From Faecalicatena_A orotica (GTDB lineage Bacteria > Bacillota > Clostridia > Lachnospirales > Lachnospiraceae), in the NCBI RefSeq assembly GCF_040545875.1, contig NZ_JBEPMR010000001.1: 64,000 nt of DNA; one strand, written 5' to 3'. The position numbers and the translations under genes were made by a program. The number at the start of each line of letters is the position of its first letter. Position 1 is the first letter of the stretch. Shown one piece after another: positions 51,471 through 60,706 of this stretch. A model generated the notes under the pieces. That model made no database searches. It saw nothing but the letters and a program-made list of their open reading frames with translations, and was not told the origin of the DNA.

Positions 51471-52304
51471 CTACTTCACATGCTGATGCGTAAACAGATG
51501 GTCCTGACAGTACTCATAGTTTCCTTTACATTTGGAACAGAATCGGAATTCCAGAGTCGGGTCATCCAGTTCCGTACGCCCGCATACCGCACACCTGTGT
51601 CGTGCTCCTCCCGGATAGGTCATGTGGGGCCTTGACTGCTGCTTAAACTGCTTCTTCCTAGCCTGTTCCTTTGGAGAATACGGCTTCATATTCCTGCTTG
51701 AGAAAAAGAAAATCACAAAGTTCAGCAGAGATGCCAGTATCGCAACCCGGACGGCTGCATTTCCCCTCACCATCGAATACAGGATCATGACTGCATAGAC
51801 AAGCGCCATCCATTTGATCTTAATCGGCAGGATAAAATACAGCATAAGTTCCATATCCGGATAGCTGGCCGCGAATGCAAGGAAAATAGACATATTGATA
51901 TAATATGTGCTGAAAAATCCTCCCACACCTATGCCGCCTCCAGACACAAAATACAGAATGAATGCACCGATGACCGTAAACAAAATGCCTGAAAAAATAT
52001 ATACATTATACCTGAACGCCCCCCATGTACGTTCCAGGGCATTCCCTAATGAGTAATAAAGCATCATCATAATTATGATCGTAAAAAGGTTGCCGCTTGG
52101 CGGCATCAGCACCCATGACACAATCCGCCATACCTGTCCCCGTAAAATAAAAGCCGGTTCCAGTGTGAGCCAGTTCAATAGACTTGGCATCATTAAATAG
52201 ATTCCATACCCGATCACATAGCCGCCAATCAGGTACATCGTCAGATTATGAATCGCATGGCGTCCGAATTTTTTTTCTAACTTATTCAACCAGTTCAATG
52301 ACAT
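51471..52304 (-). CDS. Rhomboid-like membrane protein with C-terminal zinc ribbon
   Basis: A 277-residue protein with about six membrane spans. GNALERTWGAFRYN matches the rhomboid loop 1 signature (E-x-x-WG-x-x-xYN) and the overall layout is rhomboid/Derlin-like. I see no GxSG catalytic serine and no matching HxxxN pair, so it is probably an inactive rhomboid. The soluble tail has C-x2-C (CAVCG) and C-x2-C (CSKC) with later Cys/His, a likely zinc ribbon. Function unknown. Confidence 0.75.
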   Translation of the reverse strand: MSLNWLNKLEKKFGRHAIHNLTMYLIGGYVIGYGIYLMMPSLLNWLTLEPAFILRGQVWRIVSWVLMPPSGNLFTIIIMMMLYYSLGNALERTWGAFRYNVYIFSGILFTVIGAFILYFVSGGGIGVGGFFSTYYINMSIFLAFAASYPDMELMLYFILPIKIKWMALVYAVMILYSMVRGNAAVRVAILASLLNFVIFFFSSRNMKPYSPKEQARKKQFKQQSRPHMTYPGGARHRCAVCGRTELDDPTLEFRFCSKCKGNYEYCQDHLFTHQHVK

Positions 52305-52456
52305 CGTTCTCCTTATTATTTATTTTCTCATTCATGAAGTAATTGTACAGTCCGCCTCTTTGTTTGTCAAATATATGTTGGCTTTTTTCTGTTATCATTT
52401 TGTTAAATTTTATAAACTTTGTCGAAATAAACTGCTATCCTGCATAATAATGCCAA

Positions 52457-52485
52457 TTGTGTTTTTCCCTTTCATGTCGTATAAT
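52457..52485 (+). promoter_or_regulatory. Promoter of the large activase-like gene
   Basis: TTGTGT (52457-52462) and a consensus TATAAT (52480-52485), 17 nt apart, about 100 bp before the start codon. The 283-bp gap is AT-rich and otherwise shows no element I can support. Confidence 0.6.
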
Positions 52486-52587
52486 GTAAATTGTTGTAAA
52501 AACATGAACTACATTTAATAAGAAGTAACAGACATATACTAGTAAAGAGCCTGCATCACGCATGCTCTGGAGGATGAGGAAAATATT

Positions 52588-55500
52588 ATGAGCTTACATG
52601 AATTACATACCTTAGGAATTGACATTGGCTCTACCACTGTCAAAATTGCAATTCTCAACGGTGATAACGAAGTACTTTTTTCCGACTATGAACGGCATTT
52701 TGCCAATATACAGGAAACATTGTCCGACCTGCTTGGAAGAGCGATCTACAAACTGGGACCGATCCGTGTCTCACCGGTTATCACAGGGTCCGGCGGGCTG
52801 ACTCTGGCAAAACATTTAGGAGTGCCGTTTGTACAGGAAGTAATCGCCGTATCAACCGCGCTGCAGGACTATGCACCGCAGACAGACGTTGCCATCGAGC
52901 TTGGCGGAGAAGATGCCAAGATCATTTACTTTGAAGGAGGCAGTGTCGAACAGCGTATGAACGGCGTTTGTGCCGGAGGCACCGGTTCCTTTATTGACCA
53001 GATGGCATCTCTTTTACAGACAGATGCAGCCGGTCTGAATGATTATGCAAAAAATTATAAAGCACTCTATTCAATCGCCGCACGATGTGGTGTATTTGCG
53101 AAATCTGACATCCAGCCCCTGATCAACGAGGGTGCTGCTAAAGAAGACCTGGCTGCCTCTATTTTCCAGGCGGTTGTCAATCAGACCATCAGTGGTCTGG
53201 CATGCGGGAAACCAATCCGCGGGCATGTAGCGTTTTTAGGAGGGCCGCTCCATTTCCTCTCTGAACTGCGCACAGCATTTATCCGTACTTTAAACCTGGA
53301 CGATGAGCATATCATCGCCCCGCACCATTCCCACTTGTTTGCAGCAATCGGTTCCGCACTGAATTCAAAAAAAGACGTAAATGTCGCACTGCAGGAGATT
53401 CAGGAGCGTCTGGCCGGCAAGATTAAGATGGAATTCGAAGTAGACCGTATGGATCCGCTGTTTGCGACTACTGCGGAATACGAGTCCTTTATCAGCCGCC
53501 ATGCAAAGCACCAGGTGCCGGTCAAGGATCTGGCTACTTACCGCGGGAAAGCATTCCTCGGGATCGACGCCGGTTCCACTACGACAAAAGCAGCACTGGT
53601 CGGTGAGGACGGAACCCTTCTATACTCCTTTTACAATAACAATGAGGGGGACCCTCTCGGCACGACGATCCGTGCAATCAAAGACATCTACAGCCAGCTT
53701 CCCGAAGAGGTGGATATCGTCCATTCCTGCTCAACCGGTTACGGTGAGGCACTGATCAAGTCCGCCCTCCTTCTCGACGAAGGCGAGGTTGAGACTGTCT
53801 CCCACTACTACGCGGCATCCTTCTTCGAACCGGATGTAGACTGCATTCTGGATATCGGCGGACAGGACATGAAGTGTATCAAGATTAAAAATCACACCGT
53901 AGACAGTGTACAGCTCAATGAGGCCTGCTCCTCAGGCTGTGGTTCCTTCATCGAGACCTTTGCCAAGTCGCTGAACTATTCTGTGGAAGACTTTGCGCAG
54001 GAGGCCCTGTATGCAAAGAACCCGATCGATCTGGGCACCCGCTGTACCGTATTTATGAATTCAAAAGTAAAGCAGGCACAGAAAGAAGGCGCTGAAGTTG
54101 CCGACATCTCTGCCGGCCTTGCTTATTCTGTCATTAAAAACGCATTGTTTAAGGTAATCAAAGTATCCGATGCATCTGAACTTGGAAACCATATTGTTGT
54201 ACAGGGAGGAACCTTCTACAACAATGCCGTTCTGCGCAGTTTCGAGAAAATCGCAGACTGCGAGGCCATCCGCCCGGATATTGCCGGGATCATGGGGGCC
54301 TTTGGCGCAGCCCTGATCGCCAGGGAACGTTATGTGGAGTGTGAAGGAACTACGATGCTTCCGATAGACGAAATCGAAGCTCTGGAATACAGCACGACCA
54401 TGACAAAATGTAAAGGCTGTACAAACAACTGCCGACTGACGATTAACCATTTCAGCGGAGGCCGCAGATTCATTACCGGAAACCGATGCGAACGCGGACT
54501 TGGCAAGGAAAAATCACTCAACAAGCTGCCGAACCTGTTCGAGTATAAGGAAGAACGTTACTTCGGTTATAAGCCTCTTGAGGAAGCCGAGGCTGCCCGT
54601 GGCACAATCGGAATCCCGCGTGTACTGAACATGTACGAGAATTATCCGTTCTGGTTCACATTTTTCAACAAATTAGGATTCCGCGTCGTACTGTCACCGG
54701 CTTCAACAAGGAAGATTTATGAGCTGGGCATCGAATCCATCCCGAGTGAGTCCGAGTGTTATCCGGCAAAACTTGCCCACGGACACGTACAGTGGCTGAT
54801 TAACCAGGGTGTCGGGCATATCTTCTATCCGTCCGTCCCTTATGAGCGGAATGAATTTGAGGATGCCAACAACCACTACAACTGCCCGATCGTAACGTCT
54901 TATCCTGAAAACATAAAGAATAATATGGACCCGATCGTAAACGGGGATGTAGATTTTATCCACCCGTTCCTTTCCTTCAAAAACGAGGAAACACTTTCCA
55001 GCAGGCTGACAGAAGAGCTTTCCGCAAAGTTCTCTATCCCTGCCGGTGACATCAGTGCCGCCGTCCATGAGGCGTGGACCGAGCTTATCGCCTGCCGTGA
55101 GGATATGCGCCGCAAGGGTGAGGAAACCATCAAGTTTCTGGATGAAACAGGAAACCGCGGTATCGTACTGGCAGGACGCCCGTACCATATCGACCCGGAA
55201 GTCAATCATGGACTGCCGGAGCTGATTAATTCTTATAACATTGCCGTGCTGACAGAGGACTCTGTGTCCCATCTGCACGAAGTAGAACGCCCGCTGAATG
55301 TCATGGACCAGTGGATGTACCATTCCAGACTCTATGCAGCGGCTAATTATGTGAAAACAAAGGAGAATCTGGACCTGATCCAGCTCAACTCCTTCGGCTG
55401 CGGCCTGGATGCCGTAACCACCGACCAGGTTGCAGAAATACTGACCCGCTCAGATAAAATATATACTTCCCTGAAAATAGACGAAGTAAACAATTTAGGG

Positions 55501-56907
55501 GCAGCCCGTATCCGTGTCCGTTCCCTACTTGCAGCAATCCGTGTCAGGGAGCAGCGGCAGACAAAGAGGGAAATCCATCCATCTTCTATCGAAAAAGTGC
55601 CGTTTACAAAAGAGATGCGCAGTACTTATACGATCCTCTGCCCGCAGATGTCCCCGATGCATTTCGAACTTCTGGAACCCGCATTCCAGGCGTCCGGCTA
55701 CAAAGTGGAGGTGCTTCCGAATGACAACAAGCAGGCCGTAGATGTTGGTCTGAAGTATGTCAACAACGATGCCTGCTATCCGTCCCTGATGGTGGTCGGG
55801 CAGATCATGGAGGCTATCTTATCCGGGAAATATGATACCGATAAACTGGCCGTGATCATCAGCCAGACCGGGGGCGGTTGCCGTGCTTCCAATTATATCG
55901 GATTCATCCGCCGTGCGCTGAAAAAGGCCGGATACTCCCATATCCCGGTTATCTCCATCAACTTAAGCGGTCTGGAGGGCAACCCGGGATTCAAGATTAC
56001 ACCTGCACTGGCACTGCGTGGGGTCTATGCGGCAGCGATCGGTGATATTTTCATGAAGTGTGTCTACCGGATGCGCCCATATGAAAAAGTACCGGGCACG
56101 ACGGATGCCATCCACAGGAAATGGGTGGAAGTCTGCAAGGAATTCGTTTCCAGCGGATATCCGTCCAGACGGAGGTTCAAAAAACTGTGCCGGGATATCA
56201 TACACGATTTTGATACAATAGAAACATTGAACGTCAGAAAACCGCGTGTCGGCGTTGTCGGGGAGATCCTTGTAAAATTCCTCCCGGCAGCCAACAACCA
56301 TCTGGTGGAACTCCTGGAGAGCGAAGGAGCCGAGGCAGTTGTACCCGACCTGCTGGACTTCCTGCTCTACTGCTTCTATAACCAGAACTTCAAAGTATCA
56401 CACTTAGGGTTTAAGAAATCCAAGGCCACGATGGGCAACCTCGGAATCAAGGCACTGGAATGGTTCCGTTCACCGGCAACCAACGAGTTTAAGAGAAGTG
56501 AACATTTTGATCCTCCGGCACACATCGAGGATCTTGCTAAAATGGCATCCGAGATCGTTTCCATCGGCAACCAGACTGGGGAAGGCTGGTTCCTAACCGG
56601 GGAAATGCTGGAATTAATCCACAGCGGTGCCGGCAATATCGTCTGCACACAGCCATTCGCATGTCTGCCGAACCATGTTGTCGGAAAAGGGGTCATCAAA
56701 GAACTCCGCCGCAGATACCCGCAGTCCAATGTAGTTGCAATCGATTTCGACCCCGGTGCAAGCGAGGTAAACCAGCTGAACCGCATCAAACTGATGCTTT
56801 CAACCGCGAATAAAAATCTGGAAGCAGAGATGCAGGACAGACACATAAATCCGACACAGGAAAAGAGCACGGCAAAGCGCACAGAAGCTGCTGTAAGCAG
56901 CATTTAG
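52588..56907 (+). CDS. Acyl-CoA dehydratase activase-related protein (two BcrAD/BadFG domains)
   Basis: A 1,439-residue fusion. Two ASKHA ATPase/activase domains: GIDIGSTTVKIAI (about 10-22) with GVCAGGTGSFIDQM, and GIDAGSTTTKAAL (about 326-338) with NEACSSGCGSFIETF; each carries the Cys residues that hold a [4Fe-4S] cluster between subunits in HgdC. A Cys-rich knot follows (TKCKGCTNNCRLTI, GNRCERG, about 605-635), then a DUF2229 region (ESECYPAKLAHGHVQWL) and a C-terminal HgdB-like part with ACYPSLMVVGQIM and QTGGGCRASNYIGFIRRAL. Known small activators energise 2-hydroxyacyl-CoA dehydratases; this all-in-one form has no dehydratase genes beside it, and its substrate is unknown. Confidence 0.9.
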   Translation: MSLHELHTLGIDIGSTTVKIAILNGDNEVLFSDYERHFANIQETLSDLLGRAIYKLGPIRVSPVITGSGGLTLAKHLGVPFVQEVIAVSTALQDYAPQTDVAIELGGEDAKIIYFEGGSVEQRMNGVCAGGTGSFIDQMASLLQTDAAGLNDYAKNYKALYSIAARCGVFAKSDIQPLINEGAAKEDLAASIFQAVVNQTISGLACGKPIRGHVAFLGGPLHFLSELRTAFIRTLNLDDEHIIAPHHSHLFAAIGSALNSKKDVNVALQEIQERLAGKIKMEFEVDRMDPLFATTAEYESFISRHAKHQVPVKDLATYRGKAFLGIDAGSTTTKAALVGEDGTLLYSFYNNNEGDPLGTTIRAIKDIYSQLPEEVDIVHSCSTGYGEALIKSALLLDEGEVETVSHYYAASFFEPDVDCILDIGGQDMKCIKIKNHTVDSVQLNEACSSGCGSFIETFAKSLNYSVEDFAQEALYAKNPIDLGTRCTVFMNSKVKQAQKEGAEVADISAGLAYSVIKNALFKVIKVSDASELGNHIVVQGGTFYNNAVLRSFEKIADCEAIRPDIAGIMGAFGAALIARERYVECEGTTMLPIDEIEALEYSTTMTKCKGCTNNCRLTINHFSGGRRFITGNRCERGLGKEKSLNKLPNLFEYKEERYFGYKPLEEAEAARGTIGIPRVLNMYENYPFWFTFFNKLGFRVVLSPASTRKIYELGIESIPSESECYPAKLAHGHVQWLINQGVGHIFYPSVPYERNEFEDANNHYNCPIVTSYPENIKNNMDPIVNGDVDFIHPFLSFKNEETLSSRLTEELSAKFSIPAGDISAAVHEAWTELIACREDMRRKGEETIKFLDETGNRGIVLAGRPYHIDPEVNHGLPELINSYNIAVLTEDSVSHLHEVERPLNVMDQWMYHSRLYAAANYVKTKENLDLIQLNSFGCGLDAVTTDQVAEILTRSDKIYTSLKIDEVNNLGAARIRVRSLLAAIRVREQRQTKREIHPSSIEKVPFTKEMRSTYTILCPQMSPMHFELLEPAFQASGYKVEVLPNDNKQAVDVGLKYVNNDACYPSLMVVGQIMEAILSGKYDTDKLAVIISQTGGGCRASNYIGFIRRALKKAGYSHIPVISINLSGLEGNPGFKITPALALRGVYAAAIGDIFMKCVYRMRPYEKVPGTTDAIHRKWVEVCKEFVSSGYPSRRRFKKLCRDIIHDFDTIETLNVRKPRVGVVGEILVKFLPAANNHLVELLESEGAEAVVPDLLDFLLYCFYNQNFKVSHLGFKKSKATMGNLGIKALEWFRSPATNEFKRSEHFDPPAHIEDLAKMASEIVSIGNQTGEGWFLTGEMLELIHSGAGNIVCTQPFACLPNHVVGKGVIKELRRRYPQSNVVAIDFDPGASEVNQLNRIKLMLSTANKNLEAEMQDRHINPTQEKSTAKRTEAAVSSI

Positions 56908-56919
56908 TAAACCATATAG

Positions 56920-56980
56920 AGAAAAGGTACAGACTGCCATCTGATTTTATTCTCATCCGGCTGTCTATACCTTTTCTTCT
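56920..56980. terminator. Bidirectional terminator between activase-like gene and gtrA
   Basis: AGAAAAGGTA (56920-56929) pairs with TACCTTTTCT (56968-56977), with an inner AGAC/GTCT, and TTCTTTTTT follows on the plus strand. The right arm overlaps the end of the GtrA gene. Confidence 0.7.
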
Positions 56981-57384
56981 TTTTTCTTAAAGACAAAAAA
57001 TCTCTGCCCTATATAGTTTAATACAACAAAAATCCCCATTCCCACCAACATAGCCACATTATCTCTTATGACTGCATCAAAGCCCTGCAAAACCTTATAA
57101 ACAAGCGGTTTCGCCGTACCATAAGCGATGAAGTAACAAATACTGATATTGAGGATAAATTTCAATATCTGCTTAAAAGAACTTTCTTTATACTGGAATG
57201 TATAATACTTGTTCAAAAAATAGCTGACGATACTGCCCACAATATAATTCATTGCCGACGAGAACCAGTAACTTGCCCGAAATACATTGTAGAGAATGAA
57301 CATAACGCCTGTCCCTACAATCGTATTGATTATCCCTACGATGATAAACTTCACCGTAGTTTTATCGATGAGTTTCAATTTCAT
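56965..57384 (-). CDS. GtrA family membrane protein
   Basis: A 139-residue four-helix membrane protein of the GtrA/DPMS-like family, thought to flip or hand over polyprenyl-linked sugars: FIIVGIINTIVGTGVMFILYN at the start (seen in two halves), SYFLNKYYTFQ in the loop and NYIGQRFFVFK at the end are the family marks. No glycosyltransferase partner lies beside it. It precedes a second small membrane gene by 16 bp upstream. Confidence 0.88.
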   Translation of the reverse strand: MKLKLIDKTTVKFIIVGIINTIVGTGVMFILYNVFRASYWFSSAMNYIVGSIVSYFLNKYYTFQYKESSFKQILKFILNISICYFIAYGTAKPLVYKVLQGFDAVIRDNVAMLVGMGIFVVLNYIGQRFFVFKKKEEKV

Positions 57385-57400
57385 ATTTGTTCACCTTTAA

Positions 57401-57658
57401 TTACAGGTCATCCTCCCCGGTCCTTCTCTGAAGGTAGAGTATTCCCCCGACCAGCCCGAAAATGATTCCTGCATAGGTTCCTGCACACAGGATATTTAAC
57501 ACCGCTTTTGCAAGATCGATGTGTATCAGTACCGCGCCTGCTATTCCAAGCAGAACTGTCAGTGCCGTCCAGCATACGATATTAACCGCCAGATAGATGC
57601 CTGCTGCAGATTCCTTATCTGATATTTTATTTATCAAGTTCCATAATGTATGATACAT
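57401..57658 (-). CDS. Small membrane protein of unknown function
   Basis: An 85-residue protein with two hydrophobic spans (about residues 22-46 and 54-74), a basic N-terminus and a charged tail RRTGEDDL. I do not recognise a family. The ATG at 57658 stands 6 nt after GAGGG, better than the ATG two codons earlier. It is 16 bp upstream of gtrA and probably shares its transcript. Confidence 0.55.
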   Translation of the reverse strand: MYHTLWNLINKISDKESAAGIYLAVNIVCWTALTVLLGIAGAVLIHIDLAKAVLNILCAGTYAGIIFGLVGGILYLQRRTGEDDL

Positions 57659-57773
57659 AAACATCCCTCACAATCTGAAATACAATTTTTATTGTATTTA
57701 TTGTAAGGAATCTGTGTAAACTTTATACGGAAGGTTGAGATAAAGCTTTGTTAAATTTCTCCCGTTTTACCAT

Positions 57774-58421
57774 TTACCCGATTACATCCAGCAATTCAGC
57801 CGGTGTCTTTATGATACATCCGGCATCTGCCTTCTCTAGTTCTTCCAGTGTACCATAGCCATAAAGCACACCTGCCGAATGCACGCCTGCTTCTTTCGCA
57901 CCTATGATATCATGTTCTCTGTCCCCGACCATCAGAACGGTATCCCTGTCTTTCACACCACACGCCTCAAGAACATATTCGATTACTTCGGCCTTTTTGG
58001 TCCGGTTCCCGTCCATCATGCTTCCGCCGATAAAATCAAAATACTTTGTAAGGTTAAAATGATCGGCAATCATCATTGCATACTTCTCCGGCTTTGAGGT
58101 CGCCATAGCAGTCTGAATCCCCGCCTCCCTCAATGTCTGCAGAAGTTCAGGGATCCCTTCATACACTTCATTTTCAAAAAGACCTGTTACACTGTAATAT
58201 TCGCGGTAATACGCAACGGCACGCTTCCCCTCTTCCTCTGAAAACCCGCAGAATTCTTCAAACTGTTTATGCAGCGGGGGACCGATAAAGCATCTGAGCC
58301 TGGAAAGGTCATCGACCTCCATCCCGTACTTCTTCAGCGCATACTGTACCCCGTTTATAATTCCCGGTCCTGAATCCGTCAGTGTCCCGTCCAAATCAAA
58401 TAAAACTGTTTTTATCTTCAT
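57774..58421 (-). CDS. HAD-family phosphatase (phosphoglycolate phosphatase-like)
   Basis: A 215-residue hydrolase starting KTVLFDLDGTLTDSGPGI (Asp9, Asp11), motif II TAMATSKPEKYA, and acidic motif VLMVGDREHDIIGAKEAG. The cap and the sequence GYGTLEELEKADA near the end resemble the PgmB/Gph and 5'-nucleotidase subgroup. The ATG at 58421 follows AGGAG by 8 nt, directly after the greA stop, so they may be co-expressed. Substrate unknown. Confidence 0.9.
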   Translation of the reverse strand: MKIKTVLFDLDGTLTDSGPGIINGVQYALKKYGMEVDDLSRLRCFIGPPLHKQFEEFCGFSEEEGKRAVAYYREYYSVTGLFENEVYEGIPELLQTLREAGIQTAMATSKPEKYAMMIADHFNLTKYFDFIGGSMMDGNRTKKAEVIEYVLEACGVKDRDTVLMVGDREHDIIGAKEAGVHSAGVLYGYGTLEELEKADAGCIIKTPAELLDVIG

Positions 58422-58422
58422 C

Positions 58423-58926
58423 TTAAAAACTCCTGATCTTGTCATCTTCATCGTTGTGTGTATTCACAATTTTGCGGATAACAACAAAATATCCTACGTT
58501 CTCATTTACCTTCACAAATACCCTGTCATTCACCTTGTGCCCTAAAATAGCCTTTCCGATCGGAGATTCAATACTGATCAGGCCATTGATCGAACTGCCC
58601 CTTACCGATGTGACAAGCCGGTAGGTCTCAACCTCGGCATCCTCTTCAAAATAGAGCTCTACCGTATTATTGATCCCAACTTCGTCATCCTTAGAAGAAT
58701 CATCCACAATGACTGCGGTTTTCAGCATCCTCTCCAGATAGCGTATCCGGCTCTCATTCCGGTTTTTTTCTTTCTTTGCGGCATGGTATTCAAAGTTTTC
58801 ACTCAGGTCCCCATGCGCACGCGCCTCTTTTACGGACTCGATCAATTCCCTGCGAACCACGATTTTCCGGTGTTCAATCTCTTCCTGTATCTTTTCCACA
58901 TCGCTTTTTGTTAATTTATCATACAT
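58423..58926 (-). CDS. greA: Transcript cleavage factor GreA
   Basis: Rescues backtracked RNA polymerase by stimulating transcript cleavage. The 167-residue protein has the coiled-coil N-domain with the acidic tip EARAHGDLSENFEYHAAKK (Asp/Glu of the active tip) and the C-domain with NNTVELYFEEDAEVETY and ISIESPIGKAILGHKVND. Slightly longer than the usual 158 residues because of the tail NTHNDEDDKIRSF. Confidence 0.95.
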   Translation of the reverse strand: MYDKLTKSDVEKIQEEIEHRKIVVRRELIESVKEARAHGDLSENFEYHAAKKEKNRNESRIRYLERMLKTAVIVDDSSKDDEVGINNTVELYFEEDAEVETYRLVTSVRGSSINGLISIESPIGKAILGHKVNDRVFVKVNENVGYFVVIRKIVNTHNDEDDKIRSF

Positions 58927-59093
58927 AAATATACCAATTCCTTATCTCGTATTATGCGCCGGATCTGCCATAACTTTCATATGCCAAAAAACACCCTTCA
59001 CCGGGCCGTGCCATCTGCAGGGCATAATCCTGCCGTCCGCACGGTCCCGCATCAGGGTGAGGCCGTTCAACTCATCACAGGGCATTCTCTGCT

Positions 59094-60632
59094 TTATTTT
59101 ACAAGCAGGGATTTTCCTGTCATTTCTTTGGGCTGCTCCATTCCCATGAGCTCGATCAGGGTCGGGGCAATATCTGCCAGGCATCCGCCTTCTCTCAGCT
59201 TATACGCCGGGTCTGCATTAACAAGCACAAATGGTACCGGATTCGTTGTATGGGCCGTGAATGGTTCCCCGGATTCCGGGTCAATCAGCTGTTCTGCATT
59301 TCCGTGGTCTGCACAGATAAACATCTGTCCGTTCACTTCTTTCACTGCATCTACGGCTCTTCCGACACACTCGTCAACTGCCTCGATCGCCTTGACCGCA
59401 GCCTCTTCAACCCCGGTATGGCCTACCATATCCGGATTTGCAAAATTAATGATGATGACGTCATACTTATCAGATTTGATTGCATCTACCAGTTTACCAC
59501 ATACTTCAAATGCACTCATCTCCGGTTTCAGATCATAGGTAGCCACCTTCGGGGACTTCACGAGGATTCTGTCCTCTCCCTTGTTCGGTTCTTCTACACC
59601 GCCGTTGAAGAAGAATGTTACATGGGCATACTTCTCTGTCTCGGCGATACGTGCCTGCGTCATATTATGAGCTGCCAGAAATTCTCCGAATGTATTTGTA
59701 ATCTCATCCTTTGTAAATGCAACAAGCTTATTCGGGATTGTCACATCATAGTCTGTAAAGCACACAAACGTTGTCTGAATACGTGCTCCCCTGTCAAAGC
59801 CTTCAAATTGTTCATCACAGAATGTCCTGCTGATTTCTCTTGCCCTGTCAGGACGGAAATTAAAGAAGATGACGGAATCATTGTCTTTGATCGTGGCAAC
59901 CGGTGCCCCATCCTTTACAACTACGGTCGGAAGAACAAATTCATCTGTTGCATCCGCATCATAAGATGCCTGAATCCCTGCCGGGCCTGACTCTGCAGTC
60001 TCTCCAATCCCCTTAACAAGGGCATTGTAAGCCTTTTCCACGCGGTCCCAGCGGTTATCCCTGTCCATTGCATAATAACGTCCCATTACGCTTGCAACCT
60101 GCCCTACGCCGAGTTCTTTCATTTTAGCTTCCAACTGCTCTACATATTCTTTTCCTGATGCCGGAGGGGTATCACGTCCGTCAAGGAAACAGTGGATATA
60201 CACTTTTTCAATCCCCTGTCTCTTAGCCAGCTCAAGGAGTCCGAAAATGTGTTCAATGTGGCTGTGTACACCACCATCAGACACGAGTCCGAACATATGC
60301 AGTGCAGAATCATTTTTCTTTACATTTTCACAAGCCGCAAGAAGTGCCTTGTTTTCAAAGAAATCCCCGTCTTTGATTGCTTTTGTAATCTTTGTAAGGT
60401 CCTGATAAACAATGCGGCCCGCGCCCATGTTCAGGTGCCCCACCTCTGAGTTCCCCATCTGTCCGTCAGGAAGTCCTACTGCCATTCCACTGGCATTCCC
60501 CTTCACGAACGGGCATTCTGCCATCAATTTATCCATAACCGGGGTCCTGCCTTCATAAACGGCATTCCCGGTGGTACTGTCATTTAATCCATAACCATCT
60601 AAGATCATCAATACGGTTGGTTTTTTACTCAT
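59094..60632 (-). CDS. gpmI: 2,3-bisphosphoglycerate-independent phosphoglycerate mutase
   Basis: Interconverts 3- and 2-phosphoglycerate in glycolysis using two metal ions. The 512-residue enzyme has LDGYGL (metal Asp), Ser62 in GQMGNSEVGHLNMGAG (phosphorylated nucleophile), HCFLDGRDTPP, NFRPDRARE and the C-terminal FICADHGNAEQ and AHTTNPVPF. It lies downstream of tpiA with an esterase gene between; the 167-bp gap to greA shows nothing I can support. Confidence 0.97.
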   Translation of the reverse strand: MSKKPTVLMILDGYGLNDSTTGNAVYEGRTPVMDKLMAECPFVKGNASGMAVGLPDGQMGNSEVGHLNMGAGRIVYQDLTKITKAIKDGDFFENKALLAACENVKKNDSALHMFGLVSDGGVHSHIEHIFGLLELAKRQGIEKVYIHCFLDGRDTPPASGKEYVEQLEAKMKELGVGQVASVMGRYYAMDRDNRWDRVEKAYNALVKGIGETAESGPAGIQASYDADATDEFVLPTVVVKDGAPVATIKDNDSVIFFNFRPDRAREISRTFCDEQFEGFDRGARIQTTFVCFTDYDVTIPNKLVAFTKDEITNTFGEFLAAHNMTQARIAETEKYAHVTFFFNGGVEEPNKGEDRILVKSPKVATYDLKPEMSAFEVCGKLVDAIKSDKYDVIIINFANPDMVGHTGVEEAAVKAIEAVDECVGRAVDAVKEVNGQMFICADHGNAEQLIDPESGEPFTAHTTNPVPFVLVNADPAYKLREGGCLADIAPTLIELMGMEQPKEMTGKSLLVK

Positions 60633-60666
60633 ATCTATTCTCCTTTACTCCTTTTATTTCATCCGG

Positions 60667-60695
60667 GTAACTGTCCAGAACACACGGACAGTTAC
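60667..60695. repeat. GTAACTGTCC hairpin element, copy 1
   Basis: GTAACTGTCC (60667-60676) and GGACAGTTAC (60686-60695) make a perfect 10-bp stem with a 9-nt loop, flanked on both sides by ATCCGG. A near-identical hairpin is at 63851-63878. Located between the esterase stop and the gpmI start; no U-tract follows. Confidence 0.75.
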
Positions 60696-60706
60696 TCATC
60701 CGGTAC

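Noticed and set aside
58942..59184. An 80-codon minus-strand frame between gpmI and greA
   Set aside because: It overlaps the end of gpmI in another frame, has no clear ribosome site and no family resemblance. The gap is left as having no supported feature.
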